A DNA stretch of 64,000 nt from Rhodospirillales bacterium (GTDB lineage: Bacteria > Pseudomonadota > Alphaproteobacteria > Rhodospirillales > Rhodospirillaceae). A program made the translations under genes and the position numbers. Below, one piece after another: positions 19,902 through 29,638 of the stretch; the first letter of the stretch is position 1, and each line of letters begins with the position of its first letter. Where the stretch lies: assembly GCA_028278135.1 (NCBI GenBank), contig JANQEW010000029.1, positions 340,889 to 404,888 of the forward strand. The letters run 5' to 3'. Under the pieces are notes generated by a model, which had not been told where the DNA came from, made no database searches, and was given only the letters and a program-made list of their open reading frames with translations.

Positions 19902-22461
19902 CGAGCACAAGTTCCTCTCTTTCAACAGAAGCTCTGACACTATCACCATCCTTAAGGGCTCCATCTAGAATTCGCATGGCAAGTGGATTTTCTATGGCCC
20001 GCCTTATCACTCTCTTTAATGGCCGTGCTCCATACACTGGATCATAACCAGCAGTCGCGAGCCAGCTGTGAGCTGCGCCGTCTAACGTGAGTGTGATTCC
20101 GTGTGCGTCCAGGCGCTGTTGTAAGCGACCTAACTGGATGTCAACAATTTGACGCATCTCTTCTAGACCAAGGCGATGAAAAAGCAGGATTTCGTCAAGA
20201 CGATTGAGAAACTCAGGACGAAACGCGTTTTGGACCACTTGCATTACAGCCTCACGTACTGCCGTCGAGTCTTCTTCCAGCGGCGTTCTTGCCATGATTT
20301 CGCTACCTAAATTTGATGTGAGAACAATCAATGTGTTACGAAAGTCCACTGTCCGCCCCTGTCCATCAGTAAGACGGCCATCCTCCAGGACTTGCAAAAG
20401 CACGTTAAACACATCTGAGTGTGCCTTTTCCACCTCGTCAAACAAGACAACCTGATAAGGCCGTCGCCGCACGGCTTCTGTCAGACTCCCTCCTTCTTCA
20501 TAGCCTATGTACCCGGGCGGTGCGCCAATTAAACGAGCCACAGCATGTTTTTCCATGTATTCCGACATATCGGTACGAACCATAGCATTCTCGTTATCAA
20601 AGAGAAACTCGGCGAGTGCTTTTGTGAGCTCTGTTTTACCGACACCTGTCGGCCCTAGGAAGAGGAAGGACCCCATGGGCCTATTCGGATCATTCAGACC
20701 TGCTCTCCCCCGTCGGACGGCATGAGCAATGGCGTGGACAGCTTCCGTCTGTCCTATCACACGGGTGCTGACTCGCTTCTCCATTCGCAGAAGTTTCTCA
20801 CGTTCACCGGCCAACATCCGATCGACTGGAATGCCAGTCCAACGCGATACTACATTTGCAATGTGCTCAGGCGTGACCACTTCATTCAACAGTCCGTGTC
20901 CTTCATGAGATTCTGCGGCGCGTAGAGACTTTTCTAAGGTTGGAATCACACTGTACCGGAGTTCAGAAGCTCGCTGCAGATCCCCCTTGCGCATAGCAAT
21001 GTCCGTCTCTGTCCGATATTGATCAAGTTGTTCCTTGATCTTTGTGGCATCGGCGAGCTTCTCTTTTTCAGCTTTCCACACGCGTGTCACTTCTCCAGAC
21101 TCGCTTTCTAAGGATGTAAGATCCATTTCAAGTCGTCTTAACCTTTCATGCGCTGCTAGATCATTTTCTTTTTTGAGAGCTTCACGTTCAATTTTTAATT
21201 GAATTATACGACGATCCAGTTCATCTAGTGCTTCCGGTTTTGAATCTACTTCCATACGCAACCGGCTCGCTGCTTCGTCTACCAGATCAATAGCCTTATC
21301 AGGCAGAAAGCGGTCACTAATATAACGGTTAGACAGTGTTGAAGCCGTGACCAAGGCTCCATCAGCAATATGGACACCGTGGTGCAGTTCGTACTTCTCT
21401 TTGATACCACGCAGGATAGAGATCGTATCCTCAAGAGTTGGTTCACCCACAAACACGGGCTGGAATCTGCGTGCTAACGCAGCGTCCTTTTCAACATGCT
21501 TACGGTACTCATTGAGCGTCGTCGCACCAACACAGTGGAGTACGCCACGGGCCAAAGCCGGTTTTAACAAATTTGAAGCATCCATAGACCCTTCTGCTCG
21601 TCCAGCTCCGACTAGATTGTGCATTTCGTCTATGAATAAAATGACATCACCAGTTGCCGCGGTCACTTCGTTTAAGACGGCTCTTAACCGCTCTTCGAAC
21701 TCTCCACGGAATTTAGCGCCGGCTACCAAGGCGCCTAAATCAAGGGCCATAAGCTTTTTGTTTTTCAGGCTTTCTGGAACATCACTGTTCACAATCCGCA
21801 GTGCTAGTCCTTCAACAATAGCAGTTTTACCAACACCTGGTTCACCGATGAGTACAGGGTTGTTCTTGGTTCGTCGGGAGAGCACCTGAATGGTACGACG
21901 AATTTCCTCGTCCCGACCGATCACGGGATCCAATTTCCCATCCCGCGCTGCAGCGGTGACATCTCTGGCGTATTTTCTCAGGGCATCGTATGTGTCCTCA
22001 GCCGCTGGGCTGTCTGCTAAGCGTCCCTTGCGCATCTGTGTGATAGCTTGATTAAGGGCTTGCGGAGTGAGACCAGATTCCTCTAGGAGTTGGTGAACGA
22101 CTGTTCCATCAGAAGTAGAAAGAGAAAATAACAAATATTCAACTGTTATAAATGAATCCCCAACTTTTTTAGCTTTTTGTTCTGCATTATCAAATACTCG
22201 AGCAATTTCTGGTGTGATATACAGATGACCCGCCCCACTGCCCTGCACGCGTGGCATCCTCTCCAGTTCAATATCTACGCTTGTCAGAAGTTTCTTGACA
22301 TTCCCTCCAGAATTTGTTATCAGGGTCATCGCCTCCTTATCATCCAGCAAAACTTTTAAGAGATGTACAGGTGTCAAGCGTTGATGATCACGCCGTAGCG
22401 CCAGTGTCTGGGCGGACTGGATGAAACCTTTACTGCGATCTGTGTATTTTTCGAATTCCAT
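19897..22461 (-). CDS. clpB: ATP-dependent disaggregase ClpB
   Basis: ClpB resolves protein aggregates with the DnaK system. The N-domain begins [18 protein letters not shown]. The first AAA+ module has Walker [14 protein letters not shown] and the second [14 protein letters not shown]; both have Walker B acidic pairs ([12 protein letters not shown] and [11 protein letters not shown]). A coiled-coil M-domain lies between them, near residues 400-520. The ATG at 22461 is preceded by GGAGAGTAGGA. The longer frame from 22503 adds 14 residues without support. Length of 854 residues is normal. The stop codon is part of a CTAG repeat tract. Confidence 0.97.
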   Translation of the reverse strand: MEFEKYTDRSKGFIQSAQTLALRRDHQRLTPVHLLKVLLDDKEAMTLITNSGGNVKKLLTSVDIELERMPRVQGSGAGHLYITPEIARVFDNAEQKAKKVGDSFITVEYLLFSLSTSDGTVVHQLLEESGLTPQALNQAITQMRKGRLADSPAAEDTYDALRKYARDVTAAARDGKLDPVIGRDEEIRRTIQVLSRRTKNNPVLIGEPGVGKTAIVEGLALRIVNSDVPESLKNKKLMALDLGALVAGAKFRGEFEERLRAVLNEVTAATGDVILFIDEMHNLVGAGRAEGSMDASNLLKPALARGVLHCVGATTLNEYRKHVEKDAALARRFQPVFVGEPTLEDTISILRGIKEKYELHHGVHIADGALVTASTLSNRYISDRFLPDKAIDLVDEAASRLRMEVDSKPEALDELDRRIIQLKIEREALKKENDLAAHERLRRLEMDLTSLESESGEVTRVWKAEKEKLADATKIKEQLDQYRTETDIAMRKGDLQRASELRYSVIPTLEKSLRAAESHEGHGLLNEVVTPEHIANVVSRWTGIPVDRMLAGEREKLLRMEKRVSTRVIGQTEAVHAIAHAVRRGRAGLNDPNRPMGSFLFLGPTGVGKTELTKALAEFLFDNENAMVRTDMSEYMEKHAVARLIGAPPGYIGYEEGGSLTEAVRRRPYQVVLFDEVEKAHSDVFNVLLQVLEDGRLTDGQGRTVDFRNTLIVLTSNLGSEIMARTPLEEDSTAVREAVMQVVQNAFRPEFLNRLDEILLFHRLGLEEMRQIVDIQLGRLQQRLDAHGITLTLDGAAHSWLATAGYDPVYGARPLKRVIRRAIENPLAMRILDGALKDGDSVRASVEREELVLV

Positions 22462-22568
22462 GATTCCTACTCTCCGTGCAGAAGGCTGTGCATTTCCTCC
22501 CATGACAGACTACCATGTAAGAGGGCTTAATAGGGCTAGTGAGTGGATCCGTGTATCCGTGTCTCTAG

Positions 22569-23036
22569 CTAGTGTTTCTCTGCCACGCCTTGGACAGGAC
22601 GAAAAAAACGCAGTCGCTTCATTTCAATTTTGGGGCATCGGTTCATGACAACTTTGAGACCTGCAGCTTCCGCTCGTGCTGCAGCAGAGGGGTTTTTTAT
22701 TTTTAATTGCATCCATATGACGACAATACCCTTAGTAGGGGCTAAATCGATTGCTTCGTCTACTACGTTCCCAGCAGCTTCGGAATTACGGAAGATATCA
22801 ACCATTTCATAAGGGGCTGGGACATCGGCTAGAGTAGCATAGACAGGCTCCCCTAATATCCACAGACCTGCTAAACCAGGATTGACCGGGATGACTCTAT
22901 AACCGTTGCCTTGTAAGAAACTCATCACCTGATAACTTGGTCTTTCACTCTTATCGCTTGCACCGATAAGAGCTATTGTTTTGACACAATCTAATATTGT
23001 TCTTATATAAGCGTCTGGATACGCAGCGTGCTGCAT
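22569..23036 (-). CDS. CoA-binding domain protein (YccU type)
   Basis: The 155-residue protein is a single CoA-binding Rossmann domain. It contains VKTIALIGASDKSERPS, then NGYRVIPVNPGLAG, ILGEPVYATLADVP, VDIFRNSEAAGNVVDEAI and the C-terminal VVMNRCPKIEM. Such small proteins relate to the nucleotide-binding part of succinyl-CoA synthetase alpha, but their cellular role is not known. It is on the same strand as glmS upstream (about 300 bases away) and clpB downstream. Confidence 0.88.
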   Translation of the reverse strand: MQHAAYPDAYIRTILDCVKTIALIGASDKSERPSYQVMSFLQGNGYRVIPVNPGLAGLWILGEPVYATLADVPAPYEMVDIFRNSEAAGNVVDEAIDLAPTKGIVVIWMQLKIKNPSAAARAEAAGLKVVMNRCPKIEMKRLRFFRPVQGVAEKH

Positions 23037-23343
23037 GACGTCTGTCCTTCCATCTGATGCGCCTGCCCTACCTGCCCCACTCCGTCATATGGTGGTCACG
23101 AAGACCGTTCAGTCAATGGATACCATACTCTCTGTGAGTGAGAGAAACCATGCATCCTTTGGTGCACAGGAGAGGACGACCATTCTCAGACTGACCGTAG
23201 CCATTTTCTCTGGTTGGTATTCAAAGGACAAACGCTCCCAGCATATCAGCTATATATGATTATATATGATGACACCTCCCCAGGCGGGCATTACCATAGG
23301 AAGAGGCAAGATGCAGCCCAAAAGACATGCAAGTCTATCAAGT
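23037..23343. other. 307-base spacer between glmS and the CoA-binding gene
   Basis: I see no gene here. Around 23249-23271 the tract atatatgatt is doubled (tatatatgattatatatgat), another example of local duplication. Confidence 0.5.
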
Positions 23344-25167
23344 CTATTCTACCGTCACACTTTTGGCAAGATTGCGGGGCTGATCGACATCAGTGCCCTT
23401 GAGAACGGCAACATAATACGCTAGAAGTTGTACAGGTATAGAGTATAAGACTGGAGCTACAAAAGGATCAATCCATGGGAGCGGCACGCTTAAAAGTTTT
23501 TTATTCTGTAGCCTATTTGTTCCATGACAGTCGCTAAAAAGTATGACTTTTCCGCCGCGTGCCATCACCTCTTGCACATTAGAGGCGGTTTTTTCGAATA
23601 ACTCGTCTGAAGGGGCAATGACAATGACTGGCACGGCTTCGTCGATCAGAGCAATGGGACCGTGCTTCATTTCACCAGCTGCATATCCTTCGGCATGGAT
23701 ATAACTAATTTCCTTCAACTTTAAGGCACCTTCCAAGGCAATAGGAAAACTAGTGCCGCGGCCTAGGTACAGGACGTCGTGAGCGGCGGCCACAACGGCC
23801 GCCATTTTACGGATACAACCATCATGATTTAATACCTCTGCTGCGCGACCTGGCACCTCAGCGAGGGCACTGGACAAACGTGCTTCCGTTAGGTGATCAA
23901 TAATGCCGTGGGCTTTGGCCATGGCAATAGCAAAGCAGGCGAGCACCGTTAATTGAGTAGTAAAAGTTTTAGTAGAAGCTACACTTATCTCTAAACCTGC
24001 AAGAGTTTGTAAGGTACAATCTGCTTCTCTCATCATTGTACTTTCTGTAACATTAACAACTGCTAAAGTATATAAGTGATGCTGCTGGCAATATCGAAGA
24101 GCTGCCAGTGTATCGGCCGTCTCGCCAGACTGGGAAATGAGGAGAGCAAGTCCACCCGGGACTAAAACAGGTGATCGGTAGCGAAATTCAGAAGCAGAAT
24201 CTACTTCAACAGGTATTCGTACAATACGTTCAATCCAATATTTTGCTACTAAGCCAGCATAGTAGGATGTTCCACATGCAATAATAGTTATTTTTGACAC
24301 AGAAGCAAGATCAAAGGGTATAGTTGGTAAAGTGATGGTGCGCGATGCCGGGTTCAGCATGGTGTTAAGGGTGTCACCGATGACCTGTGGCTGCTCGAAG
24401 ATTTCTTTGAGCATGAAATGATGATAACCGCCCTTGCCTATCATAACCCCCGATGCGGATGTCTGATGGACGACGCGCTTCACAAGGCAATTCTTATCGT
24501 CGCGGATGGTAGCTCCTTCTGGTGTGATGACCACCCAGTCACCCTCTTCCAGATAAGAAACCTTCTGCGTCAGAGGCGCAATGGCTAGGGCATCAGAACT
24601 CAGATACATTTCACCCTCACCATATCCTATGGTGAGGGGGCTACCTCGGCGGACACCAATCAGCAAGTCATGATAACCGACAAACAGTAGCGCCAGTGCA
24701 AAAGCCCCCTGTAGGCGTTGCAAAGCTCTGCTCGTCGCCTCAGGAGGCGAATGCCCCCTGCGTAAGAAGGTGCTGACTAGATGGACGACGACTTCGCTGT
24801 CAGTCTCACTTTCAAAGTTGCATCCCTCATAAGCCAGCTCTGTTCGTAATGCCTGGAAATTCTCAATGATTCCATTATGAACAACGGCAACCCACCCATC
24901 TGTGTGAGGATGCGCGTTCACTTCGTTGGGAACACCATGTGTGGCCCATCGGGTATGACCTATCCCGATGCGGCCTAACATTGGCTGCTCGTCGAGGAGA
25001 CGCTCCAAATAGGAGAGTCTGCCTTCAACACGACGACGCTCAATGCCGTTGTCGACCAATGTGGCAATCCCCGCAGAATCGTAGCCCCTGTACTCTAACC
25101 GCCGCAAGCCCCCAAGCAGCAAGGGCGCAACTCTATCCTTGCAGATGATGCCAATGATACCACACAT
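23344..25167 (-). CDS. glmS: Glutamine-fructose-6-phosphate aminotransferase
   Basis: GlmS makes glucosamine-6-phosphate, the first step of UDP-GlcNAc synthesis for peptidoglycan and lipid A. The class II glutaminase domain starts with the nucleophile Cys2 (MCGIIGIICK) and has YRGYDSAGIA, HTRWATHG and HNGIIENF. Two SIS domains follow: ACGTSYYAGLVAKYWIE and SQSGETADTLAALR, then YLGRGTSFPIALEGALKLKE. It ends with QPRNLAKSVTVE, the canonical sugar-binding tail. The length of 607 residues is normal. glmU lies 67 bases upstream on the same strand, so the two consecutive pathway genes are probably in one operon. Confidence 0.97.
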   Translation of the reverse strand: MCGIIGIICKDRVAPLLLGGLRRLEYRGYDSAGIATLVDNGIERRRVEGRLSYLERLLDEQPMLGRIGIGHTRWATHGVPNEVNAHPHTDGWVAVVHNGIIENFQALRTELAYEGCNFESETDSEVVVHLVSTFLRRGHSPPEATSRALQRLQGAFALALLFVGYHDLLIGVRRGSPLTIGYGEGEMYLSSDALAIAPLTQKVSYLEEGDWVVITPEGATIRDDKNCLVKRVVHQTSASGVMIGKGGYHHFMLKEIFEQPQVIGDTLNTMLNPASRTITLPTIPFDLASVSKITIIACGTSYYAGLVAKYWIERIVRIPVEVDSASEFRYRSPVLVPGGLALLISQSGETADTLAALRYCQQHHLYTLAVVNVTESTMMREADCTLQTLAGLEISVASTKTFTTQLTVLACFAIAMAKAHGIIDHLTEARLSSALAEVPGRAAEVLNHDGCIRKMAAVVAAAHDVLYLGRGTSFPIALEGALKLKEISYIHAEGYAAGEMKHGPIALIDEAVPVIVIAPSDELFEKTASNVQEVMARGGKVILFSDCHGTNRLQNKKLLSVPLPWIDPFVAPVLYSIPVQLLAYYVAVLKGTDVDQPRNLAKSVTVE

Positions 25168-25234
25168 GACATGAGCTTTCTATTCGTCACAGACTGACGT
25201 GGTTTCCAGGACCACACACACAAAGAAAACTGCT

Positions 25235-26614
25235 CTATTTCGTTCTTCTTTTTTGCGCCGCTTTCCCCGTCCCTCTCTCATGATGGAGGTGACGGAGAGA
25301 AGCCCATCCTGGCCTTTCTTTCTGAAGACAGCGGGCTACTGCCAAGGCGTTGGCTGCAACATTCTTGGTAATGACTGAACCAGCACCTATGATAGCATTG
25401 TCGCCGATCTTGACAGGAGCTACCAGGGCAGAGTTAGAACCAATGAAAGCACCAGCACCCACGTCTGTGAACGCTTTTACGTGGCCATTATAATTACAAA
25501 ATATTGTTCCTGCTCCAATATTGGCCCCTGCGCCAACTCTGCCATCACCGATGTAAGACAAGTGATTGACTTTTGCGCCAGTTTCAACAACCGATGATTT
25601 AATCTCGACAAAGTTGCCAATGTGGACATTGGCATTGATTGTTGCGCCTGGCCGCAAACGGGCATATGGCCCAATACGAACGCCTGCAGAGACTGTAGAC
25701 TGTTCCAAATGGCAGAAGCTTTGAATTTCAACGTTATCTCCAATAGTCACACCAGATCCAAAAACCACGTAAGGATGTATAATCACGTTGCGCCCTATCT
25801 TGGTATCAAAACAGCAATGCACTGTGAGGGGATCAACCAACGTTACGCCGGAATCGAGCATGGCACCGCGTAGATGTTCCTGCATAAACGCTTCAGCTCT
25901 GGCAAGATCGCGTTGTGTATTGATTCCAAAAAGCTCTACCGATTCACTTTCGACCTCTACATAAGAGCAACGAAGCCCACTATGACGAGCAACAGCAACA
26001 ATATCTGTGAGATAATATTCACCACTAGCATTATTATTGCCAACAGCATCTAAAAGATGAAATAAGTACTCGCTGCGAATAACCATTGCACCTGAGTTAC
26101 ATAGGCCCATTGCCCCCTGGGAGGGGGTTGCGTCCTGGTGCTCGACAATGGCACGCAAGCTGCCGTCGCTAGCGGTGATCAGACGCCCGTATCCCGCTGG
26201 ATCATTCGGGTAAAAGCCTAGTACCACTAGGCATGTCTGCAGATCCGCAGCCCGCATCGCGGACAGCATTCTCGTTAGGGCGGTCCGCGGTAAGAGAGGC
26301 ACATCTCCACAAAGGAGTAGGATCTCACCGTTGAACTCATGTAAGAGCTCACGAGCAACGGCGACCGCATGCCCTGTGCCCAGTCGCCGGGACTGTACCA
26401 ATGTCCTATGAGGAGCGACGGCACGCGTCACATCCTCCATTTCTGGGCCCACTATGACGACCACACGCTCCGGATCGATGCCCTCTACGGTATTGATAAG
26501 ATATTGGATCATGGGGCGTCCGGCCAATGGATGCAACACCTTGGGCAGATTAGAATGCATTCGTGTGCCCTTACCAGCGGCGAGAATCACAACTAGTAAT
26601 TTACGTTGCGTCAT
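25235..26614 (-). CDS. glmU: Bifunctional GlcNAc-1-P uridyltransferase / GlcN-1-P acetyltransferase
   Basis: GlmU makes UDP-GlcNAc. The N-terminal nucleotidyltransferase has VILAAGKGTRMHSNLPKVLH, LGTGHAVAVA and LCGDVPLL. From about residue 255 a left-handed beta-helix of hexapeptide repeats begins (VTIGDNVEIQSF, GARVRPG-like ARLRPGATI, LSYIGDGRVGAGANIGAGT, FIGSNSALVAPVKIGDNAIIG). The catalytic region with NHLSYIGD is intact. The start at 26614 (MTQRKLLVVILAAG) is chosen because the 65 residues before it do not resemble the family. Its ribosome binding site is weak (AGAGAATGG). The stop is 67 bases before glmS. Confidence 0.96.
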   Translation of the reverse strand: MTQRKLLVVILAAGKGTRMHSNLPKVLHPLAGRPMIQYLINTVEGIDPERVVVIVGPEMEDVTRAVAPHRTLVQSRRLGTGHAVAVARELLHEFNGEILLLCGDVPLLPRTALTRMLSAMRAADLQTCLVVLGFYPNDPAGYGRLITASDGSLRAIVEHQDATPSQGAMGLCNSGAMVIRSEYLFHLLDAVGNNNASGEYYLTDIVAVARHSGLRCSYVEVESESVELFGINTQRDLARAEAFMQEHLRGAMLDSGVTLVDPLTVHCCFDTKIGRNVIIHPYVVFGSGVTIGDNVEIQSFCHLEQSTVSAGVRIGPYARLRPGATINANVHIGNFVEIKSSVVETGAKVNHLSYIGDGRVGAGANIGAGTIFCNYNGHVKAFTDVGAGAFIGSNSALVAPVKIGDNAIIGAGSVITKNVAANALAVARCLQKERPGWASLRHLHHERGTGKAAQKRRTK

Positions 26615-26675
26615 ACCATTCTCTGAATTCCATAGAAATGCTCTACATTCAATTAATATTGTTAGTATACTACCA

Positions 26676-27662
26676 CTACCGCACACGCGGAGGGTAAAAA
26701 TGCCTTTGCCCGCTCGTATCCTCCACCTCTTCCCCCCCTCTTGTGTCACCATGGACATAACATGGCCCAACAGGCACTTTGCCATGGCCGCCAGGAATAT
26801 CAAGCACATAAGTGGGTTGACATAACCCAGAAAGCTCTGCGCGTAATACTCTCATGAGCGCTTGCCCTTTCCCCAAGGTCGTCCGAAAGTGCCCCGTCCC
26901 ACGGGCAAGATCAGCATGATGTAAGTAGTATGGTTTAATACGGCGCTGAACCAGAGCTCTGAATAGCGCTGCCAGAGCACTGGTTGTGTCGTTAATTCCT
27001 TGCAAGAGAACCGTTTGAGAGAGAATCGGCACGCCCGCCCGCACAATTGCACGGCACACTGCCGTCGTCTCTGGTCCGAGTTCGTCAACGTGATTGCAAT
27101 GGAGCACTACATAGAGGGCCTTATTGTCAGCAAGCGTCTCAAGAACCGCCAATGTGGTAATCGTTTTTTCTGATATACGGTAAGGATCTGACACTGGTAA
27201 ACGGGTATGCAGACGAATCACACCGAGATGCGGAATGTTCGCAAGTGCTATCAGTAAATCTTTTAGCCGTTCTGGTGCGAGCAGTAAGGGATCGCCCCCA
27301 GTTAAGATGACCTCCCAGATGGTAGGCCTAGCGTGGATATATTCTAGAGCGCTCGCTAATTCTGTCTGTGTCAGGGTAGTACCTGGCTGGTCTATTTTTT
27401 CGCGCCGAAAACAAAAGCGGCAATAAGCTGCACATTTTAAGTGTGGCATGAGTAACACGCGATCTGGGTAACGGTGTACAATACCCTTGACTGGTGTATG
27501 AACACTGTCACCAATAGGGTCTGCCAGTTCCTCTGGCATGGTCAGAGTCTCAGCGGAGCTTGGCGTGAACTGACGTGTCAGAGCCCGACTCGTCTTTATT
27601 TGCGCCGTCAAATACGCTGTTAGTGGAACTTGTGGGCCAATGGCACTGGGAAAGGGACACAT
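26676..27662 (-). CDS. epmB: EF-P beta-lysylation protein EpmB (lysine 2,3-aminomutase family)
   Basis: EpmB is a radical SAM enzyme that converts lysine to (R)-beta-lysine for modification of elongation factor P. The cluster motif CAAYCRFCFRR is present, with upstream ADPIGDSVHTPVKGIVHRYP. PLP and SAM segments follow (EVILTGGDPLLL, IRLHTRLPV, VLHCNHVDEL, LSQTVLLQGIN, PYYLHHADL). The start at 27662 (MCPFPSAIG) gives 328 residues, with an N-terminus shorter by roughly 40-50 residues than relatives. GGGAG lies 11 bases before it, but inside epmA. The frame is open to 27935, but that part is antisense to epmA. Its ATG shares two bases with the epmA ATG on the other strand. Confidence 0.9.
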   Translation of the reverse strand: MCPFPSAIGPQVPLTAYLTAQIKTSRALTRQFTPSSAETLTMPEELADPIGDSVHTPVKGIVHRYPDRVLLMPHLKCAAYCRFCFRREKIDQPGTTLTQTELASALEYIHARPTIWEVILTGGDPLLLAPERLKDLLIALANIPHLGVIRLHTRLPVSDPYRISEKTITTLAVLETLADNKALYVVLHCNHVDELGPETTAVCRAIVRAGVPILSQTVLLQGINDTTSALAALFRALVQRRIKPYYLHHADLARGTGHFRTTLGKGQALMRVLRAELSGLCQPTYVLDIPGGHGKVPVGPCYVHGDTRGGEEVEDTSGQRHFYPPRVR

Positions 27663-27668
27663 GACCTG
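27655..27668. promoter_or_regulatory. Overlapping divergent start codons of epmA and epmB
   Basis: The four bases CATG at 27660-27663 hold both ATGs: plus-strand 27661-27663 for epmA and minus-strand 27662-27660 for epmB. Each ribosome binding site therefore lies inside the coding sequence of the other gene, and any promoter must too. Confidence 0.7.
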
Positions 27669-28692
27669 GTGGACTCCCGAACAGTTTACGGTCAGGCGCG
27701 AATTGCTGGAACGACGAATAGAGATCATAACAGCCGTTCGAGCTTTTTTCAGGGGGCGTGGATTCTTAGAGGTTGAAACCCCCACCTTACAGGTCTCACC
27801 AGGGATTGATCCGCACATCGCCGTCTTTTCTACAGAACTCGTCGAACCATTTACACACGCTAAGCGTCTCCTGTATCTCCACACATCACCCGAGTTTGCC
27901 ATGAAGAAACTGCTGGCAGCAAATCTGCCACGCATTTTTCAGATTGCACGGGTTTACCGCAATTGCGAGCGTTCACCGCTACATCATCCTGAATTCACTC
28001 TGTTAGAATGGTATAGGGCAGAGGAAGATTATCTCTCTCTCATGGATGAGAGTGAAGATTTATTACGTTCAGTAATAAAATATTCAAATAATTCGACTTT
28101 TTTTAGAAAAAATAGACAGTGTGACCCATATAAACCATGGATACGCCTTTCAGTTGTTGATGCCTTTGCTGAACTAGCTGCTATCGACATCCTTGCCACC
28201 TTAACAGACTCCATAGATCCTGATCCGACTCCCCTAGCGACCGCGGCCCATCTCGCTCTTCACCCTAAAGATCGTTGGGAGGATGTTTTTTACCGTATCA
28301 TGCTGGAGCGTATTGAACCGCACTTGGGCTACGAGAAACCCTTTATTCTGTACGACTATCCAGCGCCTCTTGCCGCTCTTGCCCGCCGTAAGGCAGACGA
28401 GCCACGCTTAGCTGAACGATTTGAGATCTATATTTGTGGGGTAGAATTGGCCAACGGCTATTCTGAATTAACTGATGTGCCTGTCCAACTGGCACGTTTC
28501 CGTCAGGACCTTGCAATCCGCCAGCAACTTTACGGCACTACTCTCCCCATAGACGAGGATTTTATCAATGCTCTGGCCCACATGCCCCCGGCCGCAGGCA
28601 TTGCACTGGGGATAGACCGCCTTGTCATGCTGGCAGTGTGGGCGGAAGAGATTAGCGATGTCCTCTGGGCACCCGTCACGATGGCCCCTTAA
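27661..28692 (+). CDS. epmA: EF-P (R)-beta-lysine ligase EpmA
   Basis: EpmA (also called GenX, PoxA) attaches (R)-beta-lysine to EF-P, and is a paralogue of the catalytic domain of LysRS without the tRNA-binding part. Class II synthetase motifs are seen: FLEVETPTLQVSPGIDPH (motif 1 region), RIFQIARVYRNCE with HHPEFTLLEWY (motif 2), and GIALGIDRLVML (motif 3). The ATG at 27661 (MTWWTPEQF) fits the family N-terminus and has AAAGGGA upstream; the ATG at 27640 would add seven unrelated residues. It is divergent from epmB, whose product supplies its substrate. The efp gene is not in this window. Confidence 0.95.
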   Translation: MTWWTPEQFTVRRELLERRIEIITAVRAFFRGRGFLEVETPTLQVSPGIDPHIAVFSTELVEPFTHAKRLLYLHTSPEFAMKKLLAANLPRIFQIARVYRNCERSPLHHPEFTLLEWYRAEEDYLSLMDESEDLLRSVIKYSNNSTFFRKNRQCDPYKPWIRLSVVDAFAELAAIDILATLTDSIDPDPTPLATAAHLALHPKDRWEDVFYRIMLERIEPHLGYEKPFILYDYPAPLAALARRKADEPRLAERFEIYICGVELANGYSELTDVPVQLARFRQDLAIRQQLYGTTLPIDEDFINALAHMPPAAGIALGIDRLVMLAVWAEEISDVLWAPVTMAP

Positions 28693-29236
28693 GTCACTCA
28701 AGAAAGACAGAACAGGGTGTTGAGTTTACACAAGGGACACCGGCCACTACACAATAGTATGAGAGACCTATCTACAGCTCGTGACCGTTTTTCCGTATAT
28801 TTCTGACCGTGCCAGCATCAACGTAATGATATCCGACATCCAGGATCCATGCCCAATTGTGGACTCCTTGCAACCCCACCACCACTTTTGAGGCATGACA
28901 TGCAAAACGGGCACAGACCCTAATTGGGATAATTACTTTTAAAGTATCAATCATAAAGAGAAAAAAAGATCTGATTATTGATTTTAGCGGCTTTTCACCC
29001 CTCTACTTACACATGGCATCAAAACACCGGAATGGCCCTTGAGCGATGGCAATGTTATTGCCTCTTAATCTACTTAATCTACTTAAAAAAAGAAGAATAC
29101 CAGATCTACTTAATGTGGCTGGTGCACACACCTCACCGTACACCACAGAACCGTAACCACAGAAAAGAAAAAACTCCCTCATGACATACAACTATTAATA
29201 CTTGAACGACGGCTACTCACAACACCCGCATTTTTT
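28693..29236. other. 544-base gene-poor stretch
   Basis: Between epmA and tRNA-Glu there is only one small candidate ORF (28772-28954, minus; listed separately). The right part is AT-rich and has a 9-base tandem duplication (cttaatcta at 29064-29072 and 29073-29081). No EF-P gene or other recognisable gene is present. Confidence 0.5.
28772..28954 (-). CDS. Small hypothetical protein (60 residues)
   Basis: I do not recognise this protein. The frame reads MIDTLKVIIPIRVCARFACH, then a middle segment with GLQGVHNWAWILDVGYHYVD, and ends TVRNIRKNGHEL. The composition is balanced, with several aromatic residues and two cysteines (CARFAC), which is unlike the usual noise in a gap. No clear ribosome binding site precedes the ATG. 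It could be a real small protein or the remains of a larger gene. It is isolated, between convergent or unrelated genes, and no function can be inferred. Confidence 0.35.
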   Translation of the reverse strand: MIDTLKVIIPIRVCARFACHASKVVVGLQGVHNWAWILDVGYHYVDAGTVRNIRKNGHEL

Positions 29237-29312
29237 TGGCGTCCCCTAGGGGATTCGAACCCCTGTTGCCGCCGTGAGAGGGCGGCGTCCTGGGCCTCTA
29301 GACGAAGGGGAC
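29237..29312 (-). tRNA. tRNA-Glu(CTC)
   Basis: On the minus strand the sequence forms a cloverleaf. The acceptor stem GTCCCCT pairs with AGGGGAC, the D arm follows TTCGTCTAGAGGCC, and the anticodon stem CCGCC/GGCGG closes the loop CTCTCAC with anticodon CTC. The T arm has GGTTCGAATCC. The discriminator base is G and CCA is encoded. The size with CCA is 76 bases. It reads GAG codons; a TTC tRNA for GAA must be elsewhere. Confidence 0.95.
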
Positions 29313-29638
29313 ACAAGACCGACCACCGACCTACACACACACCTGATTCCCATGGCTTGCGTTGTCGACGCTGCACATTATTCTGGCAAGCTCTTTTTTG
29401 TCGTGTCTGTCGTCGTCTGCAGTCTCTCATCTATCATCATGCCCATCTGCCATCAATAAGCTAAAAAGAGGAAGCTGACCAGCAGTCAAGAAGGAAAGTG
29501 CTCACGTGTGAAGAATCGCCCGCAGCTATGGTCTGACACTGTGAGCGGCGCTCGCGTGATTATGCCATTAAGAAAAAAGCCCAGGAAAACATACAACACA
29601 CAGCAGAACCTCATAGCCCTGGACAGTACACAACTCCT
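29313..29638. other. 326-base spacer between metW and tRNA-Glu
   Basis: I see no gene and no clear terminator here. It should contain the tRNA promoter at its left end, but I could not place boxes with confidence. Confidence 0.45.

Noticed and set aside
21347-21889. 180-codon open frame antisense to clpB
   Set aside because: It lies wholly within the conserved first AAA+ module of clpB on the other strand, has low-complexity Ser/Arg-rich composition and matches no family.
28978-29184. 68-codon plus-strand open frame before the tRNA
   Set aside because: It is AT-rich, spans a 9-base tandem duplication and lacks a ribosome binding site.
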